NCBI GenBank assembly: GCA_017476545.1
Contig: JAFUZP010000038.1
Span: 1 to 45,806 of the forward strand
Length of the DNA: 45,806 bases
Source: Alloprevotella sp.
GTDB taxonomy: Bacteria; Bacteroidota; Bacteroidia; Bacteroidales; Bacteroidaceae
Direction of reading: 5' to 3'
A program made the position numbers and the translations under genes. Positions 7,745-15,730 of this stretch are shown here, piece after piece; position 1 is the stretch's first letter, and the number at the start of each line of letters is the position of its first letter. A model generated the notes under the pieces. It searched no databases. It had not been told where the DNA came from and saw nothing but the letters and a program-made list of their open reading frames with translations.

Positions 7745-9199
7745 ATGGAAAGAAAAACTTTACTTTCTTCCGTGCTGTTGGCGGCGTGCTCTTTCGGCGT
7801 GCTCGCCGCTACGGCGCAAGACCAGGTCATCCGAATGACTACGGACAAAGCCGTGGGCGAGGAACTGGTAATCCAAGTGAACCGTATGACAACCGCCGTG
7901 ACAGTGGACTGGGGTGACGGCACGGCTGTGGAATATACGGCCGGTGACGGTGCCCTGACCACCATCCAGGGTAAGCTCAAAGGCAGTGAGGTCGTCCTGA
8001 CCGGCGGCTCCTACCTGAATACTTTGGTGTGCGAGGATGCCGGGCTGACCTCCCTCGTCGTTACCGGTGCACCCAAGTTGCAGTCCCTTTATTGCCACGG
8101 CAACAAACTGACAGCCATCAACCTTAACGGCCTTTCCGTCCTGAGGGACTTGGACCTGTCCGGGAACCAACTGACCGCCTTGTCCATCAGCGAGTCCGCC
8201 CAGCCGCTTCTTGAGAACATCAACGTTGCGTTCAACGACCTGCAGAAGATAGGTTCTAATAGCGCCTTTGTGTTCCGCAGCAGTAACGTGCAGCACATCA
8301 ATATCGCGGGGAATAAATTCTCCCGCGTGTACACCACGTCCAACCCGAACCTGGACGCGCTTATCTGTTCCGGCAACGCACTGACGAGTTTGGACCTCTC
8401 AAAGAATCCGCAGGTATCGACTGTTGTCTGCCATGACAACCAAATCGCGCGTGTATCGCTGCCCACATCGGGCGGTCTGCCCGCGTTGCAGCAGTTCATC
8501 TGCGACAACAACGAGATTACCTCCCTTGATTTTTCTTCCAGCTCTTTGCTCACGGACCTTTCGTGCGCCAACAACGGGCTCTCCGACCTGTCCATCCCGA
8601 ACCGTAAGCTGTCCTCTTTCAACTGCGGCGGCAATGCCCTGACGTTCCGCTCCCTCCCGTCGGAGGCCAACCGTCCGGCGGAGGGCTTCTTCAGCTACTT
8701 GCCCCAGGCCGACCTTGACGTGGTGAACCTGCTGACACCGAGCGCGAAATATGGCGGCCACTACCTGCCGGTTTGTCCCGACTGGGCCAGCCGCACCGCC
8801 GATGAGTATGTCCTGGACCTTTCTTCCCACCGCTTTAATGGCGGTAACCGTGCGACGGTAGTCTTCAACTGCTACGCCATCGAGTCCGGCGGCGTGGAGA
8901 CGCCCCTCGTGCAGGCCACTTCCAAGGACCGCGAGCAGGACTATGCGCTCACCTCGGGCCGTTTCGCGTTCCTGAAGCCCTTCGAACGCGTCGTTATCCA
9001 GCTTACGGAGCCTTCCTATCCCGGACTGGTCATCCGCACGACCCCCTTCGTCGTCGGCGAGGACAACATCTCCGGCATCACTTCCGTAGGGGTGAGCGGA
9101 GAGAAGGCCGGGGCGGTTTACGATATGCAGGGCCGCCGCGTGGCCCATCCCGCAAACGGCATCTTCATACAGAACGGTAAGAAAGTAATCATCAAGTAA
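7745..9199 (+). CDS. Secreted leucine-rich-repeat protein with type IX-like C-terminal tail
   Basis: A 484-residue exported protein. Residues 1-24 form a signal peptide ending near ATAQ. Residues 27-90 contain VDWGDGTAVEYT, a WGDG motif as in PKD-like beta domains. From about 90 to 310 there are irregular leucine-rich repeats of the L..L.C..N.LT.L type (CHGNKLTAINLNGL, LDLSGNQLTAL, CSGNALTSLDLSKN). The C-terminus VYDMQGRRV…NGIFIQNGKKVIIK matches the short tail used for cell-surface sorting in Prevotella-like bacteria. The next gene starts 7 bp later, so the pair is an operon. Ligand binding at the cell surface is likely; no enzyme domain is visible. Confidence 0.85.
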   Translation: MERKTLLSSVLLAACSFGVLAATAQDQVIRMTTDKAVGEELVIQVNRMTTAVTVDWGDGTAVEYTAGDGALTTIQGKLKGSEVVLTGGSYLNTLVCEDAGLTSLVVTGAPKLQSLYCHGNKLTAINLNGLSVLRDLDLSGNQLTALSISESAQPLLENINVAFNDLQKIGSNSAFVFRSSNVQHINIAGNKFSRVYTTSNPNLDALICSGNALTSLDLSKNPQVSTVVCHDNQIARVSLPTSGGLPALQQFICDNNEITSLDFSSSSLLTDLSCANNGLSDLSIPNRKLSSFNCGGNALTFRSLPSEANRPAEGFFSYLPQADLDVVNLLTPSAKYGGHYLPVCPDWASRTADEYVLDLSSHRFNGGNRATVVFNCYAIESGGVETPLVQATSKDREQDYALTSGRFAFLKPFERVVIQLTEPSYPGLVIRTTPFVVGEDNISGITSVGVSGEKAGAVYDMQGRRVAHPANGIFIQNGKKVIIK

Positions 9200-9206
9200 C
9201 GGAACA

Positions 9207-11843
9207 ATGAAGACTCTATATCAATACATCAGTGGCGCGCTCGTTGCCCTCGCCGGCCTGATGGCACCGGCGCAAGTCGAAGCCCAAGTAATCCTGCCCG
9301 ACGGGGCGTTGCCCATGCTTGTGACCGGGCATCACCAGACTGTCGGCTATGCTGCGCGGACCTTCCAGCTGCCCCTGACGGGGAATGTGGACGCCACGTA
9401 TGCGTGCGACGCCGACTGGGTTACCATCACCCGGGGGGGCACCGGCCTCTATGTGAGCGTATCGACCAACCTCCTCTCCGTGCCGCGCGAGGCCCACATT
9501 ACGCTTACGAACGCCGAGAAGGGCCTTACCCAGACATTCACCGTGGAGCAGACATGCTATGTCTATGGTGAGGATATCCCGGAGGACCCCTCCATCAAGC
9601 CAACCTCGGTCACAGCGAACAATTCCCACAGCGGCGAGGGGCCGAACCTGACCCTTGACGGCGACTATGGCACCTTCTGGCATACGGCATGGGGCTCCAA
9701 TAATAAGTTCACAGTCTCCGAAACGAACCCCGCAGTGCTCACTTACACGTTCAGCAACGTGGATCATATTGACTATATCAACTACGTACCCCGTCAGGAC
9801 GGCGAGCCAAACGGAAATTTCCTTAAGTTTGAACTGCTTGTGAAGTGCGTGGGCGACAGCGACTACCGTCTCCATGGCACTTATGAGTGGCCCAGCAACG
9901 CCGCTCCGAAGACCATCGAGTTCGAAGGCGGCTTGCAGAAACCCGTGAATATCCAGTTCCGCGTCTTGCAGGGTGCAGGCGACTTCGCCTGCTGTGCAGA
10001 GATGGAGTTCCGCCTGAAGACTGGTGTGATGGATGAATACGAGATATTCGGCGACGACCTGTACACCACGCTCCGTCCGGGCACGACGTTGGCGGAAATA
10101 GAGGCTCTCACTAATCCTCTCGTGCGCACCCTCGCTTACCAGATATTCAACGGAAACTATTCCACGGAGTACCGTGCGGCCAGCTATAAGTGCTACAACT
10201 CGCCCGGCTATTACTCCGACCAGTGGAAAGCCCCCGGTAAGTATTACGACCAGATTGCAGGGGTAACGGGTATCCACATAGAGAAGGGCAAGCACGTAGT
10301 GCTCGTCCGCGACATTCCGGACGACATCAGCGTACAGCTTAAGGTTGTGGCCTGGTACGTCGGCAAGGACGGTAGCAACTTCGACGGCGGTAACCCCAAC
10401 ACGACTACCTTCAACTTGCGGAACGGTCTCAACGTCATAGACTACACCTACGACTGGCCCGGTCTGGCATACATCTGCTACTACTCCTACGGCAACTCCG
10501 CCAACTACCAGCCCATCCGCGTCCATTTCATCAACGGCGTGGTGAACGGTTACCTCTCACCCGACAAGACCAACGACGAGATGCACAAGCTGACGGCGAA
10601 TGCCACGAACGTCTGCATGGACGTACTCGGTAGCAAGGTGCACTCCATCTGGACTTCGCAGGGACTGAACAGCTATTGCAAGTCCACGTCCGGTACCATC
10701 GGCTACAGGCAGTACATGAACGTGATGGACAGCCTCGTCATGTGGGAGCAGCGGCTCCTCGGCTTTGAGAAGTACAACCGCCTGCCCGACCTCCGTACGA
10801 TGGCCTATACGAACTACACCTACTACATGTTCCAGGGCGGATTCGGCGTCAGCTTCCACCACAACCAGGAAAGCCGCGTCCTCAACTGCGCGACCATCGT
10901 CTATAACGACGAGGACGCTATCTGGGGACTCAGCCACGAGTGGGGCCACCAGCACCAGATGAACCCCTACTTCTGCTGGGCGGGTATGGCCGAGGTGACC
11001 AACAACATGAACTCCTACTACAACATCATGCACATGGGCTACCCGAACTACCGCGACCGAGACCAGTGGAAGACGGCGGCAGGCTACTTCATGAACGACA
11101 ACAAGTATGGCAGCGGCACGCAGACCAGCGGTTACCGCACGTCCGCAAAGGCCAACTCCAGCGACTTCGACTGGAACCAGAAGCTTAAGACCTTCTGCAA
11201 CAGCATGGGGAACGGTGTCATCACGGCCTATGCCGACAATCCCCGCACGGCACTGGCCCACCAGGAGTCCAGCATGGAGAGCCTCGACATCTCCCTCGGC
11301 GCTTTCGTGAAGCTCTACTGCTACTTCCGCGACAACGGATTCCCCGAGGTGGCCGAAGACTGGTACGAGGCGCTCCGCCAGAACGACAACGACAACGGCT
11401 CGCAGATAGAGAAGCAGGGCGGTGTCGATAAGTATGAACTCCTTGCCAGCTCCCAGAACGGCTGGAGCGACAAGTGGACAAAGTTCAAGCGCGACTACCC
11501 GCAGTCCGTCTGGACGCGCAACAACTACGTAGAGCCCTCCAAGGGCTGGTGGATGAACAGCGCGCCATTCATCCTGAACTATATCCGCAAGGTCAGCCGC
11601 ATCACGGGTTACAACCTCGTGCCCTACTTCGAGAAATGGGGCTTCATCCGTTGCGTCGCCATGCGCATCGGTGACTACGGCGACAAGTGGTACGTACTGA
11701 CAGACGATATGTACGACGAGTTCATCGCCGACATGGACGCCCTCGTGCAGAGCGGCGAGCTGAAGGTGATGCCCGCCGGCATGGTTGAGGAAATCTCCTG
11801 GGCTGAGGACAAGCTCTTCGCCCGTCCGCGGTTCCCGAACTAA
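9207..11843 (+). CDS. Secreted M60/enhancin-like metallopeptidase with BACON and F5/8C domains
   Basis: An 878-residue exported protein with a signal peptide at residues 1-26. A BACON-like beta domain lies at about 40-117 (CDADWVTITRGGTGLYVSVS…) and an F5/8-type C (discoidin) carbohydrate-binding domain at about 129-270. A peptidase M60 domain covers about 275-800, with the zinc motif HEWGH at residues 577-581. M60-like enzymes of gut Bacteroidetes cut mucin-type glycoproteins, and BACON plus F5/8C modules fit binding of mucin glycans. The substrate here is inferred. Unlike its operon partner it has no sorting tail. A run of seven G (9433-9439) in the BACON part does not break the frame. Confidence 0.9.
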   Translation: MKTLYQYISGALVALAGLMAPAQVEAQVILPDGALPMLVTGHHQTVGYAARTFQLPLTGNVDATYACDADWVTITRGGTGLYVSVSTNLLSVPREAHITLTNAEKGLTQTFTVEQTCYVYGEDIPEDPSIKPTSVTANNSHSGEGPNLTLDGDYGTFWHTAWGSNNKFTVSETNPAVLTYTFSNVDHIDYINYVPRQDGEPNGNFLKFELLVKCVGDSDYRLHGTYEWPSNAAPKTIEFEGGLQKPVNIQFRVLQGAGDFACCAEMEFRLKTGVMDEYEIFGDDLYTTLRPGTTLAEIEALTNPLVRTLAYQIFNGNYSTEYRAASYKCYNSPGYYSDQWKAPGKYYDQIAGVTGIHIEKGKHVVLVRDIPDDISVQLKVVAWYVGKDGSNFDGGNPNTTTFNLRNGLNVIDYTYDWPGLAYICYYSYGNSANYQPIRVHFINGVVNGYLSPDKTNDEMHKLTANATNVCMDVLGSKVHSIWTSQGLNSYCKSTSGTIGYRQYMNVMDSLVMWEQRLLGFEKYNRLPDLRTMAYTNYTYYMFQGGFGVSFHHNQESRVLNCATIVYNDEDAIWGLSHEWGHQHQMNPYFCWAGMAEVTNNMNSYYNIMHMGYPNYRDRDQWKTAAGYFMNDNKYGSGTQTSGYRTSAKANSSDFDWNQKLKTFCNSMGNGVITAYADNPRTALAHQESSMESLDISLGAFVKLYCYFRDNGFPEVAEDWYEALRQNDNDNGSQIEKQGGVDKYELLASSQNGWSDKWTKFKRDYPQSVWTRNNYVEPSKGWWMNSAPFILNYIRKVSRITGYNLVPYFEKWGFIRCVAMRIGDYGDKWYVLTDDMYDEFIADMDALVQSGELKVMPAGMVEEISWAEDKLFARPRFPN

Positions 11844-11861
11844 TCCGCGCTTCCTGTATGG

Positions 11862-11899
11862 GGGACGGCCTGCCGCTCGGTGGCAGGCCGTCCCTTTTT
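11862..11899 (+). terminator. Intrinsic terminator of LRR-M60 operon
   Basis: The stem GGGACGGCCTGCC/GGCAGGCCGTCCC is followed by TTTTT at 11895-11899, 18 bp past the stop of the peptidase gene. Confidence 0.92.
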
Positions 11900-11929
11900 G
11901 TATCGCGCTGCGGTGGGGCGGCCCCCCGG

Positions 11930-11990
11930 AGGAAGTTAAACTTCCTAAGCTAAGAAGTTAAGCTTCCTATGCGAGGAAGTACTACTTCCT
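11930..11990. repeat. Palindrome array C1, three 17-nt units, 22-bp period
   Basis: Units AGGAAGTTAAACTTCCT (11930), AAGAAGTTAAGCTTCCT (11952) and AGGAAGTACTACTTCCT (11974) are exactly 22 bp apart. Each is a near-perfect palindrome with arms AGGAAGT/ACTTCCT. Confidence 0.9.
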
Positions 11991-12010
11991 GTTTGGAGGC
12001 GGTGCGCTTC

Positions 12011-12093
12011 TTACCCCTGCGGTTAATGATTCCTAACCCTACGGTCAGTGCACCGTAACCCTGGGGTTAGTTCTTCCTGACCCTGCGGTCAGG
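12011..12093. repeat. Palindrome array C2, four units, 22-bp period
   Basis: Unit starts at 12011, 12033, 12055 and 12077, exactly 22 bp apart. Units include TAACCCTGGGGTTA and TGACCCTGCGGTCA, whose arms change together (TAACC/GGTTA versus TGACC/GGTCA). This is the same family as arrays B and H. It lies 21 bp downstream of array C1, and the P2 promoter starts 33 bp later. Confidence 0.88.
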
Positions 12094-12125
12094 ATTTTGC
12101 CAAAGTTGATTATTTCCTCCCGTCC

Positions 12126-12156
12126 TTGGCGGATTGGGAATGTTTGCTTACCTTTG
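12126..12156 (+). promoter_or_regulatory. Promoter of P2 and its long leader
   Basis: TTGG (12126-12129), 19 bp, TACCTTTG (12149-12156). The sequence and spacing are nearly identical to the P3 promoter at 18679-18709, including the shared spacer start CGGAT(T/C)GGGAA. The predicted leader is about 360 nt. Confidence 0.8.
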
Positions 12157-12526
12157 CCCGCGAAATAAAGTACTTGAAGATGCCTTACGCGTATATATAT
12201 AATATAGGTATGTCGGCTTCCGCGTGCGCGGAAGCTGACTTTGCCCGTATTTACTGGGTGGGTAGTGCCCGAATTACCCCCCCATATGCCCTGGGAATCA
12301 AGTAGTTACAGATATATACGCAAGCATTAAGCGGCGCACTGCGCCCCTGTTGAGGGGGAGCGGTGCGCCGCTTGGCGTGTATCAGTCCCAAACCCAACAG
12401 CCCCCAAAGCCCCCCTCCCGTCCCCCCGGGAGGGGGAGGCGAGGCGCTTACGCGCGGGGAGGCTTGTGGTCGGTGTGAGCGATAATAAACCAATTCCTAT
12501 TATATACAAATTAAAACTACTAAGTA
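12157..12526 (+). ncRNA. Long structured 5' leader of P2
   Basis: Conserved with the P3 leader (18710-19047) in order and sequence: an acgcgtatata…taatataggta segment, a hairpin GCTTCCGCG/CGCGGAAGC, a poly-C tract (7 C), aatcaagtagttaca, a long GC-rich stem (arms AAGCGGCGCAC/GTGCGCCGCTT, with an inner CCCC/GGGG stem), and GGTGTGAGCGATAA before the gene. The order suggests a folded regulatory RNA. A possible 41-codon upstream ORF lies at 12180-12305. No known riboswitch class is recognised. Confidence 0.65.
12180..12305 (+). CDS. Possible upstream ORF in P2 leader, 41 codons
   Basis: The frame opens at ATG 12180 and reads MPYAYIYNIGMSASACAE… to a TAG at 12303. The P3 leader has a frame at 18730-18885 that reads …RIYNIGTGASACAE…. 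The two leaders differ by a 2-nt indel just before this block, yet both ATGs stay in frame with IYNIG..ASACAE. The remainder of the frames diverges. Nucleotide conservation alone could explain the similarity, so translation is uncertain. Confidence 0.3.
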   Translation: MPYAYIYNIGMSASACAEADFARIYWVGSARITPPYALGIK

Positions 12527-13102
12527 ATGAACGAAAACAAACAACTTGGCGGCGCGCTGTGCGCCGCTGGAGGGAATCCAACTGCGGCGGAGGCTGCCGC
12601 TCCCGCCGAGGGTAAGAAGAAGTACGTACCGCCTACGATGCAGGTCATCCCGTTGAGTACTCAGATGCTGGCGGGGTCTGCGCCTTCAGTACAGATTCCC
12701 GGCTGGTGCATGGCGCAAGGGGGTGATTTTGGCTGGTCTTGGACGGGTGCCCCGGTGATTCATAAATTTGTTGAAATGGTGCCTTCGTATGATCCAAACG
12801 CTTTAGCTGACTTTATGGAGGACCTTGATGCAGGGCGCATAGAGGTGCCAGGCGTAAATATGAGTCTGTACAGATGGGGTATATACCCGGAAACCATCGC
12901 GTTTCTGCGGGAGCATCCGGAGCGCGTGGAGGTTGTAAGATATAACGCTGCGGTCGACGGCAGTTGGGTAACTGCAGATATCCTTTTGCTTTTACATGGT
13001 GACGATAGCAGTTGCCCAACCTTTATAACTATAGTCGCTAACGGTTATGGCTCTGAACTAGGGTGTCAAGAACCGTTTGATACGGCCTTCTGGCTCTGTT
13101 AG
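12527..13102 (+). CDS. P-family protein 2: conserved leader segment, Cys-containing C-terminus
   Basis: A 191-residue protein of unknown function. It starts MNENKQLGGALCAAGG, matches P1 and P3 through KKKYVPPTMQVIPL (about 30-43) and then diverges at TQMLAGSAPS. The C-terminal part is unrelated by eye to P1/P3, has Cys at GWCMA, SSCPT and LGCQEP, and ends in WLC. There is no signal peptide or membrane helix. The start follows the AT-rich sequence typical of Bacteroidetes translation starts and aligns with the other family members. Array C2 lies upstream of its promoter, and array D begins 8 bp after its stop. Confidence 0.75.
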   Translation: MNENKQLGGALCAAGGNPTAAEAAAPAEGKKKYVPPTMQVIPLSTQMLAGSAPSVQIPGWCMAQGGDFGWSWTGAPVIHKFVEMVPSYDPNALADFMEDLDAGRIEVPGVNMSLYRWGIYPETIAFLREHPERVEVVRYNAAVDGSWVTADILLLLHGDDSSCPTFITIVANGYGSELGCQEPFDTAFWLC

Positions 13103-13109
13103 TTGCTCC

Positions 13110-13219
13110 GAGGTGTGCGCACACCTCGTGTTGAGGTAAGCGCACACCTCAGCGTGAGCTTCCCGCACACCTCTAACCAAGCAAAGCGCACACCTCGATT
13201 TGAGGTGTGCGCTTACCTT
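13110..13219. repeat. Palindrome array D, five 18-nt units, 23-bp period
   Basis: Units start at 13110, 13133, 13156, 13179 and 13202, each 18 nt with 5-nt spacers. The first is the perfect palindrome GAGGTGTGCGCACACCTC. Others mix half-sites, such as GAGGTAAGC with GCACACCTC. The array at 42541-42673 uses the same units. A single GGATTACGCGTAGTCC (13223-13238), like the units of array G, follows. It lies between convergent P2 and panD. Confidence 0.93.
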
Positions 13220-13250
13220 TGTGGATTACGCGTAGTCCGGTGGGGGTATG

Positions 13251-13604
13251 TCAGGATCGGGGGAGGCGGTTGTGCTCGTCGGGGAAGACAACGGTGGGCT
13301 TCATGCCCTGCGCTTCCTGTGGGGTGGCGGTGGCGTAGGCCATGATGATAACTTCGTCGCCGGGCTGGAAGCGGCGTGCGGCCGCCCCGTTCAGGCAGAT
13401 GCAGCCCGAGTCCCGGGGGCCGCAGATGACGTAAGTGACGACGCGTTCGCCGTTGGAATTGTTCACGACGTGCACCTGTTCGTAGGGCAGTAAGCCGGCA
13501 GCCTCCATGAGGGTCTCGTCGATGGTGATGCTACCCATGTAGTGGAGGTTGGCCTCGGTAACGCGGGCGCAGTGTATCTTGGATTTGAGTATGGTGATGT
13601 GCAT
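13251..13604 (-). CDS. panD: Aspartate 1-decarboxylase proenzyme
   Basis: Makes beta-alanine from aspartate for pantothenate and coenzyme A synthesis. A 117-residue proenzyme. Residues 24-25 (Gly-Ser in YMGSITID) are the self-cleavage site that yields the pyruvoyl group, and NGAAARRFQPGDEVIIMAY (about 72-90) is the conserved C-terminal part. The N-terminus MHITILKSKIHCARVTEA is typical. It is 4 bp downstream of panC and translated as a pair with it. Confidence 0.97.
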   Translation of the reverse strand: MHITILKSKIHCARVTEANLHYMGSITIDETLMEAAGLLPYEQVHVVNNSNGERVVTYVICGPRDSGCICLNGAAARRFQPGDEVIIMAYATATPQEAQGMKPTVVFPDEHNRLPRS

Positions 13605-13608
13605 GGTT

Positions 13609-14460
13609 TCAGCCTTTGTACCTGATGTTGTCGATGAGGCGTACGTGCCGGCTTCCGCAGTAGGCGGTGAGGCAGCCTACGATGCCGGGCGCGTCGTCCC
13701 AGCCGGCTACGGGCTGCAGGGTGCTGTCGTCCACTATCTCGAAGTACTCGGCTTGGAGGCCTTCGAGGGCGTCGATGGCGCGGAGGACTGTAGCCTGTGT
13801 CTCGCTGACGCTGTGGCTGCGCGCGTAGTCGCGGCTGTAGAAGAGCACGCGGCTGATGTTGGCGGCCAGGCTGCGCTCTTCCGGGGTAAGGCGGGCGTTG
13901 CGGCTGCTCATGGCGAGGCCGTCGGGCTCGCGCACGATGGGGCAGGCGCATATCTCGACGGGGAGTGCGAGGTCGGCAGTCATGGCGCGGACTACGGCAA
14001 TCTGCTGGAAGTCCTTTTCACCGAAATAGGCGCGGTCGGGGCGCACCATCCGGAAGAGTTTGCTGACAATCTGGCACACGCCGTTGAAGTGTCCCGGGCG
14101 GCGTGGCCCCTCCATGACGGAGGTAATCGGCGGGTAGCTGAAGGTACGCGTGTCCGGCTCGGGGTACATCTCCTCTACGCCCGGGGCGAACATGACGTCC
14201 GCGCCGAGACTTTCCAGCAATTGGGCATCAGCCTCCAGCGTGCGGGGGTAGGTGGCAAGGTCGGTCTGGTCGTTGAACTGCGTGGGGTTCACGAATACGC
14301 TTACCACCGTCGCTGCGTTCTCCTTCACGGAGCGTTCCACGAGCGAGGCGTGTCCGGCGTGCAGCGCGCCCATCGTGGGGACGAAGCCTATTTCCGCACC
14401 TTTCCCGCGCAGCGCGTCAAGCGTCTCTGCCAGTATGCGGGCGTTGTCAATGATAACCAT
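13609..14460 (-). CDS. panC: Pantothenate synthetase
   Basis: Joins pantoate and beta-alanine with ATP. A 283-residue protein from the ATG at 14460. The frame stays open to 14592, but the upstream part lacks family similarity and crosses the promoter. PTMGALHAGHASL (about 28-40) holds the nucleotide-binding HxGH motif (His34, His37), and GLAMSSRNARL is the KMSKS-like motif. PVEICACPIVREPDG and GEKDFQQ are also diagnostic. The product of the adjacent panD is its substrate. Confidence 0.97.
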   Translation of the reverse strand: MVIIDNARILAETLDALRGKGAEIGFVPTMGALHAGHASLVERSVKENAATVVSVFVNPTQFNDQTDLATYPRTLEADAQLLESLGADVMFAPGVEEMYPEPDTRTFSYPPITSVMEGPRRPGHFNGVCQIVSKLFRMVRPDRAYFGEKDFQQIAVVRAMTADLALPVEICACPIVREPDGLAMSSRNARLTPEERSLAANISRVLFYSRDYARSHSVSETQATVLRAIDALEGLQAEYFEIVDDSTLQPVAGWDDAPGIVGCLTAYCGSRHVRLIDNIRYKG

Positions 14461-14486
14461 GGTCTTGTAAGTTCTTGTTCGGCGGG

Positions 14487-14517
14487 CGAAGTTACGGTAA
14501 AGCCTTGGAAGTGCCAA
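14487..14517 (-). promoter_or_regulatory. Promoter of panC-panD
   Basis: In minus-strand reading, TTGG (14517-14514), 19 bp, TAACTTCG (14494-14487), one mismatch to the -7 consensus. The predicted leader is about 20 nt, which supports the 14460 start. Confidence 0.65.
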
Positions 14518-14603
14518 GTGATGCCTGCGCTTTTTCCCTTCCGCGCGTCGGTATTTTAACGGTATGTGGGTAAACGGAGGAAGAATTTGCACCTCAAGAT
14601 TAC

Positions 14604-14631
14604 AATAAGTGCAGAAAAGTTTGCACTTATT
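14604..14631. promoter_or_regulatory. Inverted repeat over the -33 region of the glycogen-synthase-like gene
   Basis: AATAAGTGCA (14604-14613), 8 nt, TGCACTTATT (14622-14631): a perfect 10-bp inverted repeat. It covers the -33 element of the plus-strand promoter at 14620-14653, a classic repressor operator position. The related motif TTTGCAC also occurs at 14586 and 14651. Confidence 0.6.
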
Positions 14632-14653
14632 TCGGCTTTTTTGTATATCTTTG
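14620..14653 (+). promoter_or_regulatory. Promoter of glycogen-synthase-like gene
   Basis: The -7 box TATCTTTG (14646-14653) is a full match. The -33 is TTTG (14620-14623) with a long 22-bp spacer, or TTGC with 21 bp. Confidence 0.65.
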
Positions 14654-14717
14654 CACTTCGAAACGATGAATTACGCGCGCGTACCTCCGTCGGGCGCGCC
14701 GTGAAACCGATAACAGT

Positions 14718-15539
14718 ATGAAGCCGGAAAGAATCTTATTCATCAGCCAAGAAGTGGTTCCCTATGTGCCGTCCTCACCGATAGCCGACATGGGGGCGAA
14801 ACTGCCCCAGCTCCTGCAAGATCGTGTGCGGGAGGTGCGCCTCTTTATGCCGCGATGGGGCATCGTGAACGACCGCCGCAACCAGCTGCACGAGGTGAAG
14901 CGCCTGACGGGCATGAACATCATCATTGACGATACGGACCACATGCTCATCGTCAAAGTGTCCTCTCTGCCTACGGCGCGCGGCATACAGGTTTTCTTCA
15001 CCGTTAATGACGAATTCTTCCAACGCCGGCAGATGCTTACGGACGAGTCCGGTGAGGAATTTGCGGACAACCCCGAGCGCGCCATTTTCTTCGCCCGAGC
15101 CGTACTTGAGGCTGTGACGAAGCAGAACTGGATGCCTGACGTTATACATTGCAGCGGTTGGATGTCGGCCCTCCTTCCGCTATATATCAAGACGGCTTAC
15201 CGCGATGCGCCGCCCTTCATCAATACGAAGGTGGTTTTTTCCGCTTTCGGTGATGTACCCAAACGCTCCGGCGGCAGCAAGCTCCGCCGCCTACTTCCTT
15301 TCCGCTCCCTCACGGAAGACGTGCTGAAAGAAGCTGGCGTAGATTTCGCGGCTTCGGACGTACTCGCCCAACTGGCCCTTACGTACTCCGACGGCTTCGT
15401 GCAGGGGCAGCGTAACGTGGCGAAAAAAGTCATGAAGTTGGCCGGTACAAAGGGCTTGCCCGTGCTCGAATATCCCGGGGCGGAGAACCTCGGCGACGCC
15501 TATATGGGCTTCTACGAGCAGTTGTGCGCCGCCGAATGA
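14718..15539 (+). CDS. Glycogen/starch synthase-like protein, N-terminal GT5 domain only
   Basis: A 273-residue protein that begins ERILFISQEVVPYVPSSPIADMGAKLPQLLQ, like the ADP-glucose-binding N-terminal domain of glycogen synthases. Full enzymes have about 480 residues, and the C-terminal GT-B domain is absent here. The usual KxGGL motif is replaced by SPIADMG, so classical catalysis is doubtful. Short proteins of this kind divergent from panC are common in Bacteroidetes and are usually annotated as glycogen synthase. Residues 133-150 (NWMPDVIHCSGWMSALLP) match the family's conserved HxxDWH-like region, with changes. No other glycogen gene lies nearby. Confidence 0.75.
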   Translation: MKPERILFISQEVVPYVPSSPIADMGAKLPQLLQDRVREVRLFMPRWGIVNDRRNQLHEVKRLTGMNIIIDDTDHMLIVKVSSLPTARGIQVFFTVNDEFFQRRQMLTDESGEEFADNPERAIFFARAVLEAVTKQNWMPDVIHCSGWMSALLPLYIKTAYRDAPPFINTKVVFSAFGDVPKRSGGSKLRRLLPFRSLTEDVLKEAGVDFAASDVLAQLALTYSDGFVQGQRNVAKKVMKLAGTKGLPVLEYPGAENLGDAYMGFYEQLCAAE

Positions 15540-15549
15540 CGCCGGCCAT

Positions 15550-15610
15550 ATAGCTTACGGACAAGTCCGGTGCGCCCTTTTGCCGCATCGGGCTTGTCCG
15601 TTCCGACCAC
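15550..15610 (+). terminator. Stem-loop after the glycogen-synthase-like gene
   Basis: CGGACAAGTCC and GGGCTTGTCCG pair across a loop of about 19 nt, 15-20 bp after the stop. There is no T-tract, so this may be an mRNA end structure and not a true intrinsic terminator. Confidence 0.4.
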
Positions 15611-15730
15611 TACATGCGGCGGGTGCCCTTATCCGCGAAAAGGGCAAAACTTTCCTCCGTATGTGCAACCCTCCGTCCATGCATTTCTTCTTAACTTCGC
15701 CATGGAAACATAACACTATATCTACGCCTT

